Notes: generated by a model not told the origin, from the sequence alone. A DNA stretch of 64,000 nt from Caulobacter sp. Root343 (GCF_001425745.1 NZ_LMDF01000006.1:379071-443070); one strand, 5' to 3'. Positions 52,296 through 61,690 are shown, counted from the stretch's first letter. A program made the numbers and translations.

Positions 52296-54320
52296 ATGAC
52301 CCTCGCCCTGTTGGCGACTGCTTTGTTGGCCGTGTCTTCGGCCGCCCCGTCCCCTTCGGCGCCAGCCCCCGCGCCACAAGCGACCTGGACGGCGGACAAC
52401 GGCGACGGGACCTACTCCAACCCGCTGTTCTATGACGAGTTCTCGGATCCGGACGTGATCCGGGTCGGCGACGACTTCTACATGGCTGGCACGACCATGC
52501 ACGCCATGCCGGGCCTGCCGCTCCTGCGCTCGCGCGACCTCGTCAACTGGACTCTGGTGTCCTACGCCGTCGATAAGCTGGACCTCGGACCCGCCTACCG
52601 GCTGGAGGGCGGCAAGGCGATCTACGGCCAGGGCATCTGGGCGCCGTCGCTGCGCCACCACGCCGGCAAGTTCTACATCTTCAGCAACGTCAACGGCGCG
52701 ACCACCCAGCTGTTCACGGCCAGCGATCCGAAGGGCCCGTGGACGCGCACGCCGATGAAGCGCAGCCTGCACGACCTGTCGGTGCTGTTCGACGACGACG
52801 GCAAGGCCTACGTGGTGTGGGGCTATCAGGAGATCCACTTCGCCCAGCTGGACGCCAGCCTGACCGACATCGTGCCGGGCACGGAACGGGTGCTGATCCC
52901 CAAGGGCGCTGGCATGGGCGAGGGCGCTCACTTCGTGAAGTTCGGCCAGACCTATTTCATCTTCAGCGCCGAGTGGGATGGCATGCGCATGGCCGCCGCC
53001 CGCGCGACCTCGCTGGCGGGCCCGTGGGAGGTCAATCCGGCCATCAGCGTCGGCGAGGATTTCGGCCTGGCCAAGGGCCATCGCACCAACGACCGCAAGC
53101 CGCCGTTCAGGATCTCGCCGCCCGACCCGTCGGCGCGCAACTGGGGTTCGCTGCATCAGGGGACCATCGTCCAGACCCCCGCCGGCGAGTGGTGGGGCGT
53201 ATCGATGTACGACGCCAATTCGATCGGCCGCCTGACTGCCCTGTCGCCGGTGACCTGGAAGGACGGCTGGCCCTATTTCGGCCTGGCCGGCAACCTGGCG
53301 CGCACGCCCCGGACCTGGATCAAGCCGAAGACCGACAGGCCCTCGTCGCCGCACGCGCCGTATATACGCAATGACGACTTCGCGGGGCCGAAGCTTGGCG
53401 CCGTCTGGCAGTGGAACCACGTCCCGGCCGACGACAAGTGGTCTCTGAAAGCACGCCCGGGCTTCCTGCGCCTGACCAGCCAGCCGGCCACGGACTTCCT
53501 GTCCGCGCGCAACAGCCTGACCCAGCGCGCGGTTGGCCCCCACGCCACGGCGACGGCGGCGCTCGACGTGTCGGGCCTGAAGGCCGGCGACGTCGCGGGC
53601 CTGGCCCTGCTGAACCGGCCCTATGGCTGGATCGGTGTCGAGCGCACGGCCGAGGGCCAGCGCATCGTCCGCTTCGACGAGCAGGGGGCGATCCGAACCA
53701 CCGCGCCGCTCGGCAAGGACGTCCGGCGCGTCTGGTTCCGCGTCGGAAGCGACTTCCTGACCGAGCGGCACACACTGTCGTGGTCGACCGACGGCGTCCG
53801 CTTCACGCCGCTGGGCGAGGACTTCGTCTCGGTTTTCCAGCTGATCACCTTCCAGGGCGTGCGCTACGCCCTGTTCGCGTTCAACACCGAGGGCCATGAG
53901 GGCGGTGTCGCCGACTTCGACGGCTTCACCCTGGACCAGCCCGATCCGCGCGGCGCCAAGCCGATCCCGACCGACGGCGCCGTGTCGCTGCGGCCGGTCG
54001 GTCGCGCTGACGGCGCCGATCCGCTGGCGGCGCCGGTGCGCCTGGTCGCCCGAGGTCCGGGGCGTGTCAGCCTGGAGCGCAACGGCCAGGCCCTGACCGT
54101 GGGCGACGACGGCCGGGCCGCGTGGGCCGGGCGCGCGGCGGACGAGGCCCAGACCTTCCAGTGGATCGAGAGCTTGGCCGGCGACATCACCCTGATGTCG
54201 CTGAAGACCCACCGCTACCTGCGACTGGATCCCGCCGCGAACGCCTTGGTCGCCGACAGTCCCGGCCCAACCGCCGACCGCGAAGACGGCGTCAGCTTCA
54301 TCTGGCGTCGCGCTCCATGA
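52296..54320 (+). CDS. Glycoside hydrolase family 43 with C-terminal lectin-like domains
   Basis: A 674-residue exported enzyme (signal MTLALLATALLAVSSAAPS). It has the five-bladed beta-propeller of GH43 with the catalytic acids in EFSDPDVI (Asp), LHDLSVLFDDDG (Asp) and GMGEGAHFVKF (Glu). The propeller is followed by a beta-xylosidase-type concanavalin-like domain (DFAGPKLGAVWQWNHV to DFDGFTLDQPD). A last small domain (FQWIESLAGDITLMSLKTHR) resembles a fascin/ricin-like sugar binder. GH43 members release arabinose, xylose or galactose; the activity here is not fixed by sequence. It is the first gene of a GH43-GH2 pair and has an operator upstream. Confidence 0.88.
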   Translation: MTLALLATALLAVSSAAPSPSAPAPAPQATWTADNGDGTYSNPLFYDEFSDPDVIRVGDDFYMAGTTMHAMPGLPLLRSRDLVNWTLVSYAVDKLDLGPAYRLEGGKAIYGQGIWAPSLRHHAGKFYIFSNVNGATTQLFTASDPKGPWTRTPMKRSLHDLSVLFDDDGKAYVVWGYQEIHFAQLDASLTDIVPGTERVLIPKGAGMGEGAHFVKFGQTYFIFSAEWDGMRMAAARATSLAGPWEVNPAISVGEDFGLAKGHRTNDRKPPFRISPPDPSARNWGSLHQGTIVQTPAGEWWGVSMYDANSIGRLTALSPVTWKDGWPYFGLAGNLARTPRTWIKPKTDRPSSPHAPYIRNDDFAGPKLGAVWQWNHVPADDKWSLKARPGFLRLTSQPATDFLSARNSLTQRAVGPHATATAALDVSGLKAGDVAGLALLNRPYGWIGVERTAEGQRIVRFDEQGAIRTTAPLGKDVRRVWFRVGSDFLTERHTLSWSTDGVRFTPLGEDFVSVFQLITFQGVRYALFAFNTEGHEGGVADFDGFTLDQPDPRGAKPIPTDGAVSLRPVGRADGADPLAAPVRLVARGPGRVSLERNGQALTVGDDGRAAWAGRAADEAQTFQWIESLAGDITLMSLKTHRYLRLDPAANALVADSPGPTADREDGVSFIWRRAP

Positions 54321-57022
54321 TCCGCTTCCGAGAGTTCCGCATGAGCCGCCTCGTCTGCCTCGGCCTGGCCCTTCTGGTCATGTCCGCGCCCGCCCTGGCG
54401 TCGGCCGCGGACACCGGTCCTCGCGAACGGATCCTGATCGACAAGGGCTGGCGGTTCACGCTAGGCGACCCCGCCGACGCGCCGCCGGGCCTGCGCTACG
54501 ATCTGCGGCCCGAGGTCAAGCAGTCGGCCGACGGCAAGGCCGCCGACGCCCGCCCGGATGAGGCGGAAAAGCTCGAGGCGGGCAAGCGCCCGGTGCTGAA
54601 GCCCTGGATCCTGCCGACCGGCGACGCCTTCCTCAAGGATCCCGCCAAGCGTCACGTCCGCCCCGCCGGCGACCCTGGCGGCGAGGTCTCCTACGTCCGC
54701 GCCGGGTTCGATGACCGGTCTTGGCAGGCGGTGACCCTGCCGCACGACTGGGCGATCAAGGGGCCGTTCCTGGCGGAGGGGCCCTATGGCGGCGTGGGCC
54801 GGCTGCCCAGCTGGGGCGTGGGCTGGTACCGCAAGGCGCTGGACATCCCGGCCGGCGACGCGGGCAAGTCGATCTTCCTCGATATCGACGGCGCGATGTC
54901 CTACGCGGCGGTCTGGCTGAACGGCCGGCTCGTGGGCGGCTGGCCCTATGGCTACAATTCCTGGCGCCTGAACCTGACGCCCTATGTCGTGCCCGGTGGC
55001 GTCAACCAACTGGCCATTCGCCTTGACAATCCGCCGGAGTCGTCGCGCTGGTATCCAGGCGCGGGTCTCTATCGCGACGTCTGGCTGACCAAGACGTCGC
55101 CCGTCCACGTCGGGCACTGGGGCGTGTTCGTCCGCACGCCGGAGGTCTCGGCCCAGGCGGCCAAGGTCGAGATCGACGTCGCCGTCGACAACGCCGCCAA
55201 GACAGCCGCCGAGGTCGAGGTCCGCACCGAGCTCTACGCCTTGGACGCGGACGGACGCCGGACCGGTCCGGCCGTGGCCCGGTTGGCGCCGGTCAAGGGT
55301 ACGGTTCCGGCGGGGGGCAGCGCCACGCTTCCGGCCTCGGTCCGGATCGACAATCCGCGCCTGTGGGGCCCGCCGCCCCGGCAGCAACCGAACCGCTACC
55401 TCGCCGTCACCACTGTCGCGAAGGCCGGACGCGTGGTCGATCGCTATGAGACGCCGTTCGGCATTCGCGAGATCCGCACGGCGGGCGACGGCCTCTATGT
55501 CAACGGCCAGAGGGTGGCGATCCAGGGCGTCAACAACCACCACGACCTCGGCGCCCTAGGCGCGGCCTTCAACACCCGGGCCGCCGAGCGCCAGCTGGAG
55601 ATGCTGCGCGAGATGGGCGTCAACGCCCTGCGGATGAGTCACAACCCGCCCGCGCCCGAACTCTTGGACCTGGCTGACCGCATGGGCTTCCTCGTCATCG
55701 ATGAGGTCTTCGACATGTGGTTCAGCAAGAAGACGCCGCTCGACAACCATCTGATATTCCCCGACTGGCATGAGCAGGATCTGCGGTCGATGATCCGCCG
55801 CGACCGCAACCATCCGTCGGTGATGATCTGGAGCGTCGGCAACGAGGTCGGCGAGCAGTACACGGGCGCCGACGGGGCCAAGGTCGCCCGTGAGCTGGTC
55901 GCGATCGCCAAGGACGAGGACCCGACCCGGCCCACGACCACCGCCATGAACTTCGCCAAGGCTGATATGCCCCTGCCGGCCGAGGTGGACGTGATCGGGC
56001 TGAACTACCAGGCCGCCGGCATCCGCGCCCTGCCGTCCCAGGCGCCGATGTTCCACGCCCGCTTCCCCGACAAGATGATCGTCAGCACCGAGAGCGCTGC
56101 GGCGCTCAGCACCCGGGGCGACTTCCAGTTTCCGGTGGTGGGCAGCAACAGCGCCCCGGTGCGGCCCGGGATCGGCGGCGATCCCAAGACCCGCCAGGTC
56201 AGCGCCTATGAGCTCTATACCGCGGACTTTGGGTCCTCGGCCGACCGGACCTTCGCGGCCCACGACCAGAACCCATACATCGCCGGCGAGTTCGTCTGGA
56301 GCGGCTGGGACTATCTGGGCGAGCCGACGCCCTACTACGAATCCCGCAGCGCCTATTTCGGGATCATCGACCTGGCCGGGTTCAAGAAGGACCGCTTCTA
56401 CCTCTACCAGGCTCGCTGGCGGCCCGACCTGCCGATGGCCCACATCCTGCCGCACTGGACCTGGCCAGAACGGGTGGGCGAGGTGACCCCGGTCCACGTG
56501 TTCTCGTCGGGCGACGAGGCCGAGCTGTTCATCAACGGCCAATCGCAGGGGCGCAAGAAGCGGGGCCCCTACGAGTACCGGTTCCGCTGGGACTACACGA
56601 CCTACCAGCCCGGTGAGCTGAAGGTGGTGGCCTACAAGGACGGCAAGGTCTGGGCGACCGAGGTGGTCAAGACCGCCGGCGCGGCCGCCGCCCTGGAGGC
56701 CGCTCCGGACCGCGCGACGATCAAGGCCGACGGCCGCGACCTGTCGTTCGTCTCGGTGCGGATCGTCGACAAGGACGGCGTCACCGCGCCGCGCGCAGAC
56801 TCGCGCGTGACCTTCAAGATCGAAGGCCCCGGCGAGATCGTCGCCACCGACAACGGCGACCCGACCGACCTTGAGGCCTTCCCATCTCCGGCCCGCAAGG
56901 CCTTCAACGGGCAGGTAATGGCGATTGTGCGGGCCAAGCCGGGCCAGGCCGGCCCGATCGTGGTCACGGCCGACGCGCCCGGCCTGACGCCCAGCCGCGT
57001 CGAGGTCCGCACCGCGCGCTGA
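54317..57022 (+). CDS. Glycoside hydrolase family 2 (beta-galactosidase type)
   Basis: A roughly 900-residue exported GH2 enzyme. The ATG at 54317 overlaps the GH43 stop as ATGA. An in-frame ATG at 54341 has a better ribosome site (GAGAG). Both keep the signal peptide (VCLGLALLVMSAPALASA). The sugar-binding domain (VTLPHDWAIKGPFLAEGPYGG), a TIM barrel with acid/base Glu in RRDRNHPSVMIWSVGNEVG, the nucleophile Glu in STESAAALSTRGDF, and a DUF4982-type domain with Ig-like end (GEIVATDNGDPTDLEAF) are clear. It would hydrolyse beta-galactosides freed by the endo-enzymes. It converges with the GH30 gene. Confidence 0.9.
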   Translation: MIRFREFRMSRLVCLGLALLVMSAPALASAADTGPRERILIDKGWRFTLGDPADAPPGLRYDLRPEVKQSADGKAADARPDEAEKLEAGKRPVLKPWILPTGDAFLKDPAKRHVRPAGDPGGEVSYVRAGFDDRSWQAVTLPHDWAIKGPFLAEGPYGGVGRLPSWGVGWYRKALDIPAGDAGKSIFLDIDGAMSYAAVWLNGRLVGGWPYGYNSWRLNLTPYVVPGGVNQLAIRLDNPPESSRWYPGAGLYRDVWLTKTSPVHVGHWGVFVRTPEVSAQAAKVEIDVAVDNAAKTAAEVEVRTELYALDADGRRTGPAVARLAPVKGTVPAGGSATLPASVRIDNPRLWGPPPRQQPNRYLAVTTVAKAGRVVDRYETPFGIREIRTAGDGLYVNGQRVAIQGVNNHHDLGALGAAFNTRAAERQLEMLREMGVNALRMSHNPPAPELLDLADRMGFLVIDEVFDMWFSKKTPLDNHLIFPDWHEQDLRSMIRRDRNHPSVMIWSVGNEVGEQYTGADGAKVARELVAIAKDEDPTRPTTTAMNFAKADMPLPAEVDVIGLNYQAAGIRALPSQAPMFHARFPDKMIVSTESAAALSTRGDFQFPVVGSNSAPVRPGIGGDPKTRQVSAYELYTADFGSSADRTFAAHDQNPYIAGEFVWSGWDYLGEPTPYYESRSAYFGIIDLAGFKKDRFYLYQARWRPDLPMAHILPHWTWPERVGEVTPVHVFSSGDEAELFINGQSQGRKKRGPYEYRFRWDYTTYQPGELKVVAYKDGKVWATEVVKTAGAAAALEAAPDRATIKADGRDLSFVSVRIVDKDGVTAPRADSRVTFKIEGPGEIVATDNGDPTDLEAFPSPARKAFNGQVMAIVRAKPGQAGPIVVTADAPGLTPSRVEVRTAR

Positions 57023-57032
57023 AGGGCGCTCC

Positions 57033-58523
57033 TCACCCGGCGGGGCGCAGGACTAGGGTTGCGATCGAGCGCGGCGGCGCGGTGAGGCCGGGGAGGGGCT
57101 CGGCGCGTCGGCGGGCGTCGGTGACGATCATCCGTCCCGTCCAGCCGCTGGGCGGCGTCAGCTGGCGCGGCGACAGACCGCCGTTGACGTGGACGAGGAC
57201 GAGTTCCTTGCCGTCAGGCGACAATGCCCCGACGGTGTCCAGGTCGTCGACCGGGACCAGTCGATAGCCCGGCCGGATGAAGCGGCTGAACTGGGCCATG
57301 GCCCAGTACTTGGCCGTCACGTGGATCGCGTGCGGTCCCTCGGGCGCGAACTGGTAGTCGGCCTTGACCAGCCCCCAGTTCGAGCCTTTCGCGCCGTGGC
57401 GGGTGCTGAGGTTCTCGACCGCCTGCCAGAACACCCAGGCGCTCGGCTCCAGACGCTTGAGATCCAGGACCACGTGCTCGGCGAAGGCCAACGGCGTGGC
57501 CATGCCCTCGAAGTCCTCCGGATCCTTGTCCAGCGGCGTGTCGTTCTCGGACATCCACAGGCGGATGTTGGCGGCGCGGGCCGCGTCGCGGACGCCGGTC
57601 TGGTTGACGGTCCCGTAGCTGTGGACGTTGAGCTGGCCGATCGCGGCGCGGGCCTTCGGCGGATAGGCGGCCCAGTCTTCCAGGAACAGGTGCGAGTTGG
57701 TCTCGTCCGGCGCGCTGACCGCCGTCTTCAGGCCGCGCGCCTTCAGGGCCGCGTCCGTGGCCAGGATCATCGCCGCCTGGCGCGCGGGGGACCAGTGGGC
57801 GCCCTCCTGGGTGTTGGCCGCGTGCCAGTAGTCGGTGTTCGGCTCATTGACCGGCGACAGCGTGCGGAAGGTGATGCCGTGGCGGCGCTGCAGTTCGTCG
57901 ACGGCGCGGGCCAGATAGGCCGCGAACACCGCTTCCTGGCCGGGTCGGAGGTTATCGTCAGTGGCCTTCTCGGCGCCCGACACCTTGCCGCTGACCGTCA
58001 TGAACCAGGGCGGCGAGTTGGAGAAAGCCTCGAAGATCGGCTGGCGGACGCGAGCCTTGATGGCGTCCAGCCACCAGCGCTGGTTGGCGTCGGCCGACCA
58101 GTCCCACATCGCCTCCTGATCCGGACGCCACCAGTCGGTCCCGGTCGTTCCCTCGGGCTGACGCCAGAAGCCGGGGACCGCCGCTCCGGGGCGCAGGTAG
58201 GGCTTGGTGTCCGCCCGATCGCCGCCGCCGATATTGTAGCGGGCGATCGTCCAGCCCAGGCCGCCGGGTCCATAGAACAGGTCTGCGAGGTGGTTTCGCT
58301 CGGCGTCCGGCCAGCCGCCGGTGACATTGGCGAACCAGGCCAGGGCCGTGCCCCAGCCCTCGAAGACGGTCGTCGCGCGGGAAAGGTCGGGACGCAGCCG
58401 GATCGTCACCGGCGGTTCGCCGCGCCGCGCGGCGACGGGACCGGCGAGCGCCCATCCGGCCGCGGCCGTCAGCAGCGCGCGACGGGACAGGCGGTTCGAG
58501 CGGGAGGTGTTCGTCATCGTCAT
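57033..58523 (-). CDS. Glycoside hydrolase family 30, endo-beta-1,6-galactanase-like
   Basis: A 496-residue Tat-exported enzyme (LSRRALLTAAAGWALAGPVA). The GH30 barrel has FEGWGTALAWFANVTGGW, FSNSPPWFMTVSG, the acid/base Glu in SPVNEPNTDYW, and the nucleophile Glu in RLWMSENDTPLD. The segment pattern resembles subfamily 5 endo-beta-1,6-galactanases more than glucocerebrosidases or xylanases. So it may cut the side chains of arabinogalactan proteins. ATGs at 58523 and 58517 are possible starts, with AAAGG and AGGCAGG upstream. A TTGTCTGACAA palindrome and a LacI-type palindrome sit directly in front of it. Confidence 0.82.
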   Translation of the reverse strand: MTMTNTSRSNRLSRRALLTAAAGWALAGPVAARRGEPPVTIRLRPDLSRATTVFEGWGTALAWFANVTGGWPDAERNHLADLFYGPGGLGWTIARYNIGGGDRADTKPYLRPGAAVPGFWRQPEGTTGTDWWRPDQEAMWDWSADANQRWWLDAIKARVRQPIFEAFSNSPPWFMTVSGKVSGAEKATDDNLRPGQEAVFAAYLARAVDELQRRHGITFRTLSPVNEPNTDYWHAANTQEGAHWSPARQAAMILATDAALKARGLKTAVSAPDETNSHLFLEDWAAYPPKARAAIGQLNVHSYGTVNQTGVRDAARAANIRLWMSENDTPLDKDPEDFEGMATPLAFAEHVVLDLKRLEPSAWVFWQAVENLSTRHGAKGSNWGLVKADYQFAPEGPHAIHVTAKYWAMAQFSRFIRPGYRLVPVDDLDTVGALSPDGKELVLVHVNGGLSPRQLTPPSGWTGRMIVTDARRRAEPLPGLTAPPRSIATLVLRPAG

Positions 58524-58530
58524 CCTGCCT

Positions 58531-58546
58531 TTGGTAGCGCTAACAA
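58531..58546. promoter_or_regulatory. LacI-type palindrome TTGGTAGCGCTAACAA before GH30
   Basis: TTGGTAGCGCTAACAA is a 16-bp palindrome with one mismatched pair and central AGCGCT, as in LacI-family operators of Caulobacter sugar genes. It starts 8 bases upstream of the GH30 start at 58523, so a bound repressor would cover the ribosome region. The exact TTGTCTGACAA site begins at its end. Confidence 0.55.
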
Positions 58547-58557
58547 TTGTCTGACAA
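58547..58557. promoter_or_regulatory. Exact TTGTCTGACAA palindrome before GH30
   Basis: An 11-bp palindrome (TTGTC T GACAA) flanked by AA on the left. It lies 24 bases upstream of the GH30 start, between it and the receptor. The form fits a GntR/FadR-type operator. It is the reference copy for the window. Confidence 0.6.
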
Positions 58558-58771
58558 ACCAACGTCATCCGGGAAATGTTCAGTCGCGTTTCCGGACGTC
58601 AAGTGCCGGCGATCTCACCTTGGGTTGTTCTCTTGGGGCGAGAAAAACTCCCACATCACCAATGGTTTAGCGAATTTTCCCACATGGTGAAGCTTTTTGC
58701 CCCTTCGAGGCGCCTTCCAGCCAAGCTTGCTAATCCTGCGGTTCATCTCCCGCTGTCCCCCGAAATCATAC

Positions 58772-58782
58772 TTGTATGACAA
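58772..58782. promoter_or_regulatory. TTGTCTGACAA-type site 1 before the TonB receptor
   Basis: TTGTATGACAA is one base off the palindrome. It lies 81 bases before the receptor start. A second site starts 24 bases downstream, so a dimer of dimers could form. Confidence 0.5.
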
Positions 58783-58795
58783 ATGACAGCATAAT

Positions 58796-58806
58796 ATGTC
58801 AGACAA
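58796..58806. promoter_or_regulatory. TTGTCTGACAA-type site 2 before the TonB receptor
   Basis: ATGTCAGACAA is one base off the reverse complement of the palindrome. It lies 57 bases before the receptor start and 24 bases from site 1 (start to start). Confidence 0.5.
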
Positions 58807-58862
58807 GAAATCGCGTTCTAGAACGAAGCGCGATGGAAAAAACAAAGCGAGGAGGAGGCCCA

Positions 58863-61673
58863 ATGAGGTCGGTGCAAACGGGATTGATGCGGGGCGTTTC
58901 GGCGGTGGCGCTGGGACTGGCCATGGTCGGCGGGACGGCTGCCCAAACGACTGCCCAGACGGGGGGCGCGCCGGCGGCTCAGGACGACACCGCGGTGGCC
59001 GAGGTGGTCGTCACCGGCGTTCGTGAAAGCCTGCGCTCGGCCCAGGCGATCAAGCGCAACGCCGACCAGATCGTCGACTCGGTCCAGGCGCAGGACATCG
59101 GCAAGCTGCCGGACGCCAACACCACCGAGGCGCTGCAGCGCATCACCGGGGTCCAGATCCAGCGCCGCTATGGCGAAGGCGCGACCGATTTCGATCACCG
59201 CACTCAGCCCGCCGTCACCGTGCGCGGCCTGACCCAGGTGCAGAACTTCCTGGACGGCCGCGCCGTCTATTCCGCCTCGGGCGGTCGGGCGTTCGACCTG
59301 GAAGGCGTGCCGCCGGAGCTGCTGTCGGGCATCGACGTCTACAAGAACGCCCCGGCCAACATCATCGAGGGCGGCGTCGGCGGGGCGGTGAACCTGCGCA
59401 CCCGCAAGCCGTTCGACGCGGCCGGCCGGGTGCTCAGCGCCACGGCGCGCGGCAACTACTACGACCGGGTCGACAAGAAGGGCGGCTCGATCTCGGGTCT
59501 CTACAGCGACCGCTGGGACACCTCGGTCGGCGAGATGGGCTTCCTGGTCAACGCCGTGCTCAGCAAGAGCCGCTATCGCCAGGACGGCCTGTTGGCCGGT
59601 CCGTTCGACACCGTTCCGGCCGGCTCGATCGCCAACGCCCCGGCCAACGCCCAGGTGCCGTATGGCTTCGAGATCTATGACGACACCGGCGACCGCAAGC
59701 GCCTGGGCATCGCCACGGCCTTCCAATGGAAGCCCAGCGACGACCTGCTGCTGACCGCCCAGTACCAGCGCACCAAGTACTGGTTCAACCGGACCGGCGC
59801 CTACTACTACGACTTCAACAACCGCTCGAACGTTCGCAACGCCGCCGGCGTGGTGACCAGCTATGGCACCGACCCGCTGCCGGGCGCCGCCTTCACCTTC
59901 AACGACGAAGGCTACGCCACCAAGGGCGCGCTGCAGAACCAGACCTTCGAGACCGGTCGCTACGACCAGCAGCTGTGGAGCCAGAGCCAGAACTTCACCC
60001 TGAACGCCGCCTGGCGGGTCAGCGACAAGCTGAAGGCCAATTTCGACGCCCAGTATCTGAAATCGTACTACAACGCCGACCGCAACGGCCACGTCCTGTC
60101 GCTGTACACCCAGGCCGGCCAGACGGGCCTGACCACGCCGCACAAGACGATCGTCGACTTCGACCTCACCGGCAAATATCCGCGCTTCGAGGTTCGCGAC
60201 CCGAGCCTGCTGAACAATCCGGCCAACTACACCACGCCGTACATCGCCGACTCGCTGCAGCGCAACGACGCCGAGACCTTGGCCCTGACCGCTGACTTCG
60301 AATACGACTTCGAGGGCGGCTTCTTCGACAAGCTGCGCGGCGGCGCGCGCTATTCCGACAACAGCATCGACCTGCGCGGCACCTGGCACGGGGTCTGCGT
60401 GACCTCGCTGGGCGCCGACCCGAACTGCTCGGCCCCGGCCGGCACACCGCTGGTGCCGCTGTCGGCCCATCCGCAGCTGGCGATGAAGGGGCCATCCAAG
60501 GACTGGTTCGACGGCAACACCGTCAAGGCCGGCCTGCTGTACCCAGCCTTCCCGGCCGGCGACGGCGTGTGGGCCCAAACCAAGGCGCTCTACGCCCTGC
60601 TGGGCGCGACGACCAAGGACAACTTCACGCCGGGTGACCTCAACAGCCAGACCGAGAAGACCTATACGGGCTGGGCGGTGGCCGACTACGACACCGAAAT
60701 CGGCGGCGTGGCCATCGACGGCGGCATCGGCGTGCGGGTGATCAAGACCGAGGCCACCTCGACGGGCACCCAGTTCAACTCGAACGGCACCACCACCGCG
60801 ATCGACGTCGACAACAGCTACACGCGGGTCCTGCCCAGCTTCAACCTGCGCGCCAAGCTGACCGACACCCTGCAGGCGCGCCTGGCCTATTCGAAGGGCC
60901 TGGCGCGACCGAACTTCGACCAGCTGTCGACCAACCTGACGCTGAACAATCCCAACCAGGTGAACCCGGTGACCGGCCACCCCAGCGCCAGCTCGGGCAA
61001 CCCGACCCTGCATCCGATCGAGTCGGACAATTACGACCTGACGGCCGAGTGGTACTTCTCCAGCACCGGCTCGCTGACCGCCGGCGCCTTCTACAAGAAG
61101 GTCGACGGCTTCCTGGCCGGCGGTACGATCACGGGCACGTACAACGGCGTGGTCTACGACGTCGGCACGGTGGTCAATTCGGGCAAGGGCACGGTCAAGG
61201 GCATCGAGCTGGGCTACCAGCAGTTCTTCGACTTCCTGCCGGGCCTGTTCAGCGGCCTGGGCCTGCAAGCCAACTACACCTATGTCGACAGCAGCGTCAG
61301 CAACCCGTTCGCGACGGCCGGCTCGAACATCCCGACCCAGGTGCCGCTCGAGAAGCTGTCGAAGAACAGCTACAACATCGTCGGCCTCTACGAGAAGGGC
61401 CCGGTCAGCGCCCGCGTCGCCTACAACTGGCGTTCGGCCTATCTGGACCAGACCACGGGCAGCGGCGCCAACGGCATCCCACAATACGCCAAGCCCTACG
61501 CCTCGCTGGACGCCTCGATCAGCTACGACGTCAACGACCACGTCGCCGTGTCGTTCGACGCCGTCAACATCAACAACCGCATGAACGTTCTCTACATCGG
61601 CACGCCCGCCGCGCCGCTGCAGTACCAACTGAACGATCGACGCTTCGGTCTCGCCGTGCGCGTGACCTACTAG
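58863..61673 (+). CDS. TonB-dependent receptor of the Xanthomonas/Caulobacter sugar type
   Basis: A 936-residue outer-membrane receptor. The signal (GVSAVALGLAMVGGTAAQ) is followed by a TonB-box-like AEVVVTGVR, the plug domain (RESLRSAQAIKRNADQIVDS, then IGKLPDANTTEALQRITGVQ) and a long beta-barrel ending in a beta strand (RFGLAVRVTY). This plug signature is the TIGR01782 type, common in Caulobacter and Xanthomonas. I chose the ATG at 58863 with GGAGG upstream. It should import oligosaccharides with TonB energy. The enzymes around it would make or break down those oligosaccharides. Confidence 0.93.
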   Translation: MRSVQTGLMRGVSAVALGLAMVGGTAAQTTAQTGGAPAAQDDTAVAEVVVTGVRESLRSAQAIKRNADQIVDSVQAQDIGKLPDANTTEALQRITGVQIQRRYGEGATDFDHRTQPAVTVRGLTQVQNFLDGRAVYSASGGRAFDLEGVPPELLSGIDVYKNAPANIIEGGVGGAVNLRTRKPFDAAGRVLSATARGNYYDRVDKKGGSISGLYSDRWDTSVGEMGFLVNAVLSKSRYRQDGLLAGPFDTVPAGSIANAPANAQVPYGFEIYDDTGDRKRLGIATAFQWKPSDDLLLTAQYQRTKYWFNRTGAYYYDFNNRSNVRNAAGVVTSYGTDPLPGAAFTFNDEGYATKGALQNQTFETGRYDQQLWSQSQNFTLNAAWRVSDKLKANFDAQYLKSYYNADRNGHVLSLYTQAGQTGLTTPHKTIVDFDLTGKYPRFEVRDPSLLNNPANYTTPYIADSLQRNDAETLALTADFEYDFEGGFFDKLRGGARYSDNSIDLRGTWHGVCVTSLGADPNCSAPAGTPLVPLSAHPQLAMKGPSKDWFDGNTVKAGLLYPAFPAGDGVWAQTKALYALLGATTKDNFTPGDLNSQTEKTYTGWAVADYDTEIGGVAIDGGIGVRVIKTEATSTGTQFNSNGTTTAIDVDNSYTRVLPSFNLRAKLTDTLQARLAYSKGLARPNFDQLSTNLTLNNPNQVNPVTGHPSASSGNPTLHPIESDNYDLTAEWYFSSTGSLTAGAFYKKVDGFLAGGTITGTYNGVVYDVGTVVNSGKGTVKGIELGYQQFFDFLPGLFSGLGLQANYTYVDSSVSNPFATAGSNIPTQVPLEKLSKNSYNIVGLYEKGPVSARVAYNWRSAYLDQTTGSGANGIPQYAKPYASLDASISYDVNDHVAVSFDAVNINNRMNVLYIGTPAAPLQYQLNDRRFGLAVRVTY

Positions 61674-61690
61674 TCCCTCCCCTGAGGCTA

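Larger units (their letters stand above)
58524..58862. other. Divergent promoter region between GH30 and the TonB receptor
   Basis: These 339 bases hold no gene. They carry the strongest group of regulator sites in the window: a LacI-type palindrome, one exact TTGTCTGACAA and two near copies. A frame in line with the receptor begins at 58776, but its first 29 codons have no signal and the ribosome site is at 58850-58856. Confidence 0.5.

Noticed and set aside
58818..61628. A 936-codon open frame antisense to the TonB receptor
   Set aside because: It is the complement-strand shadow of a high-GC gene. It has no domain, no signal and no ribosome site, and the receptor on the other strand is unmistakable.
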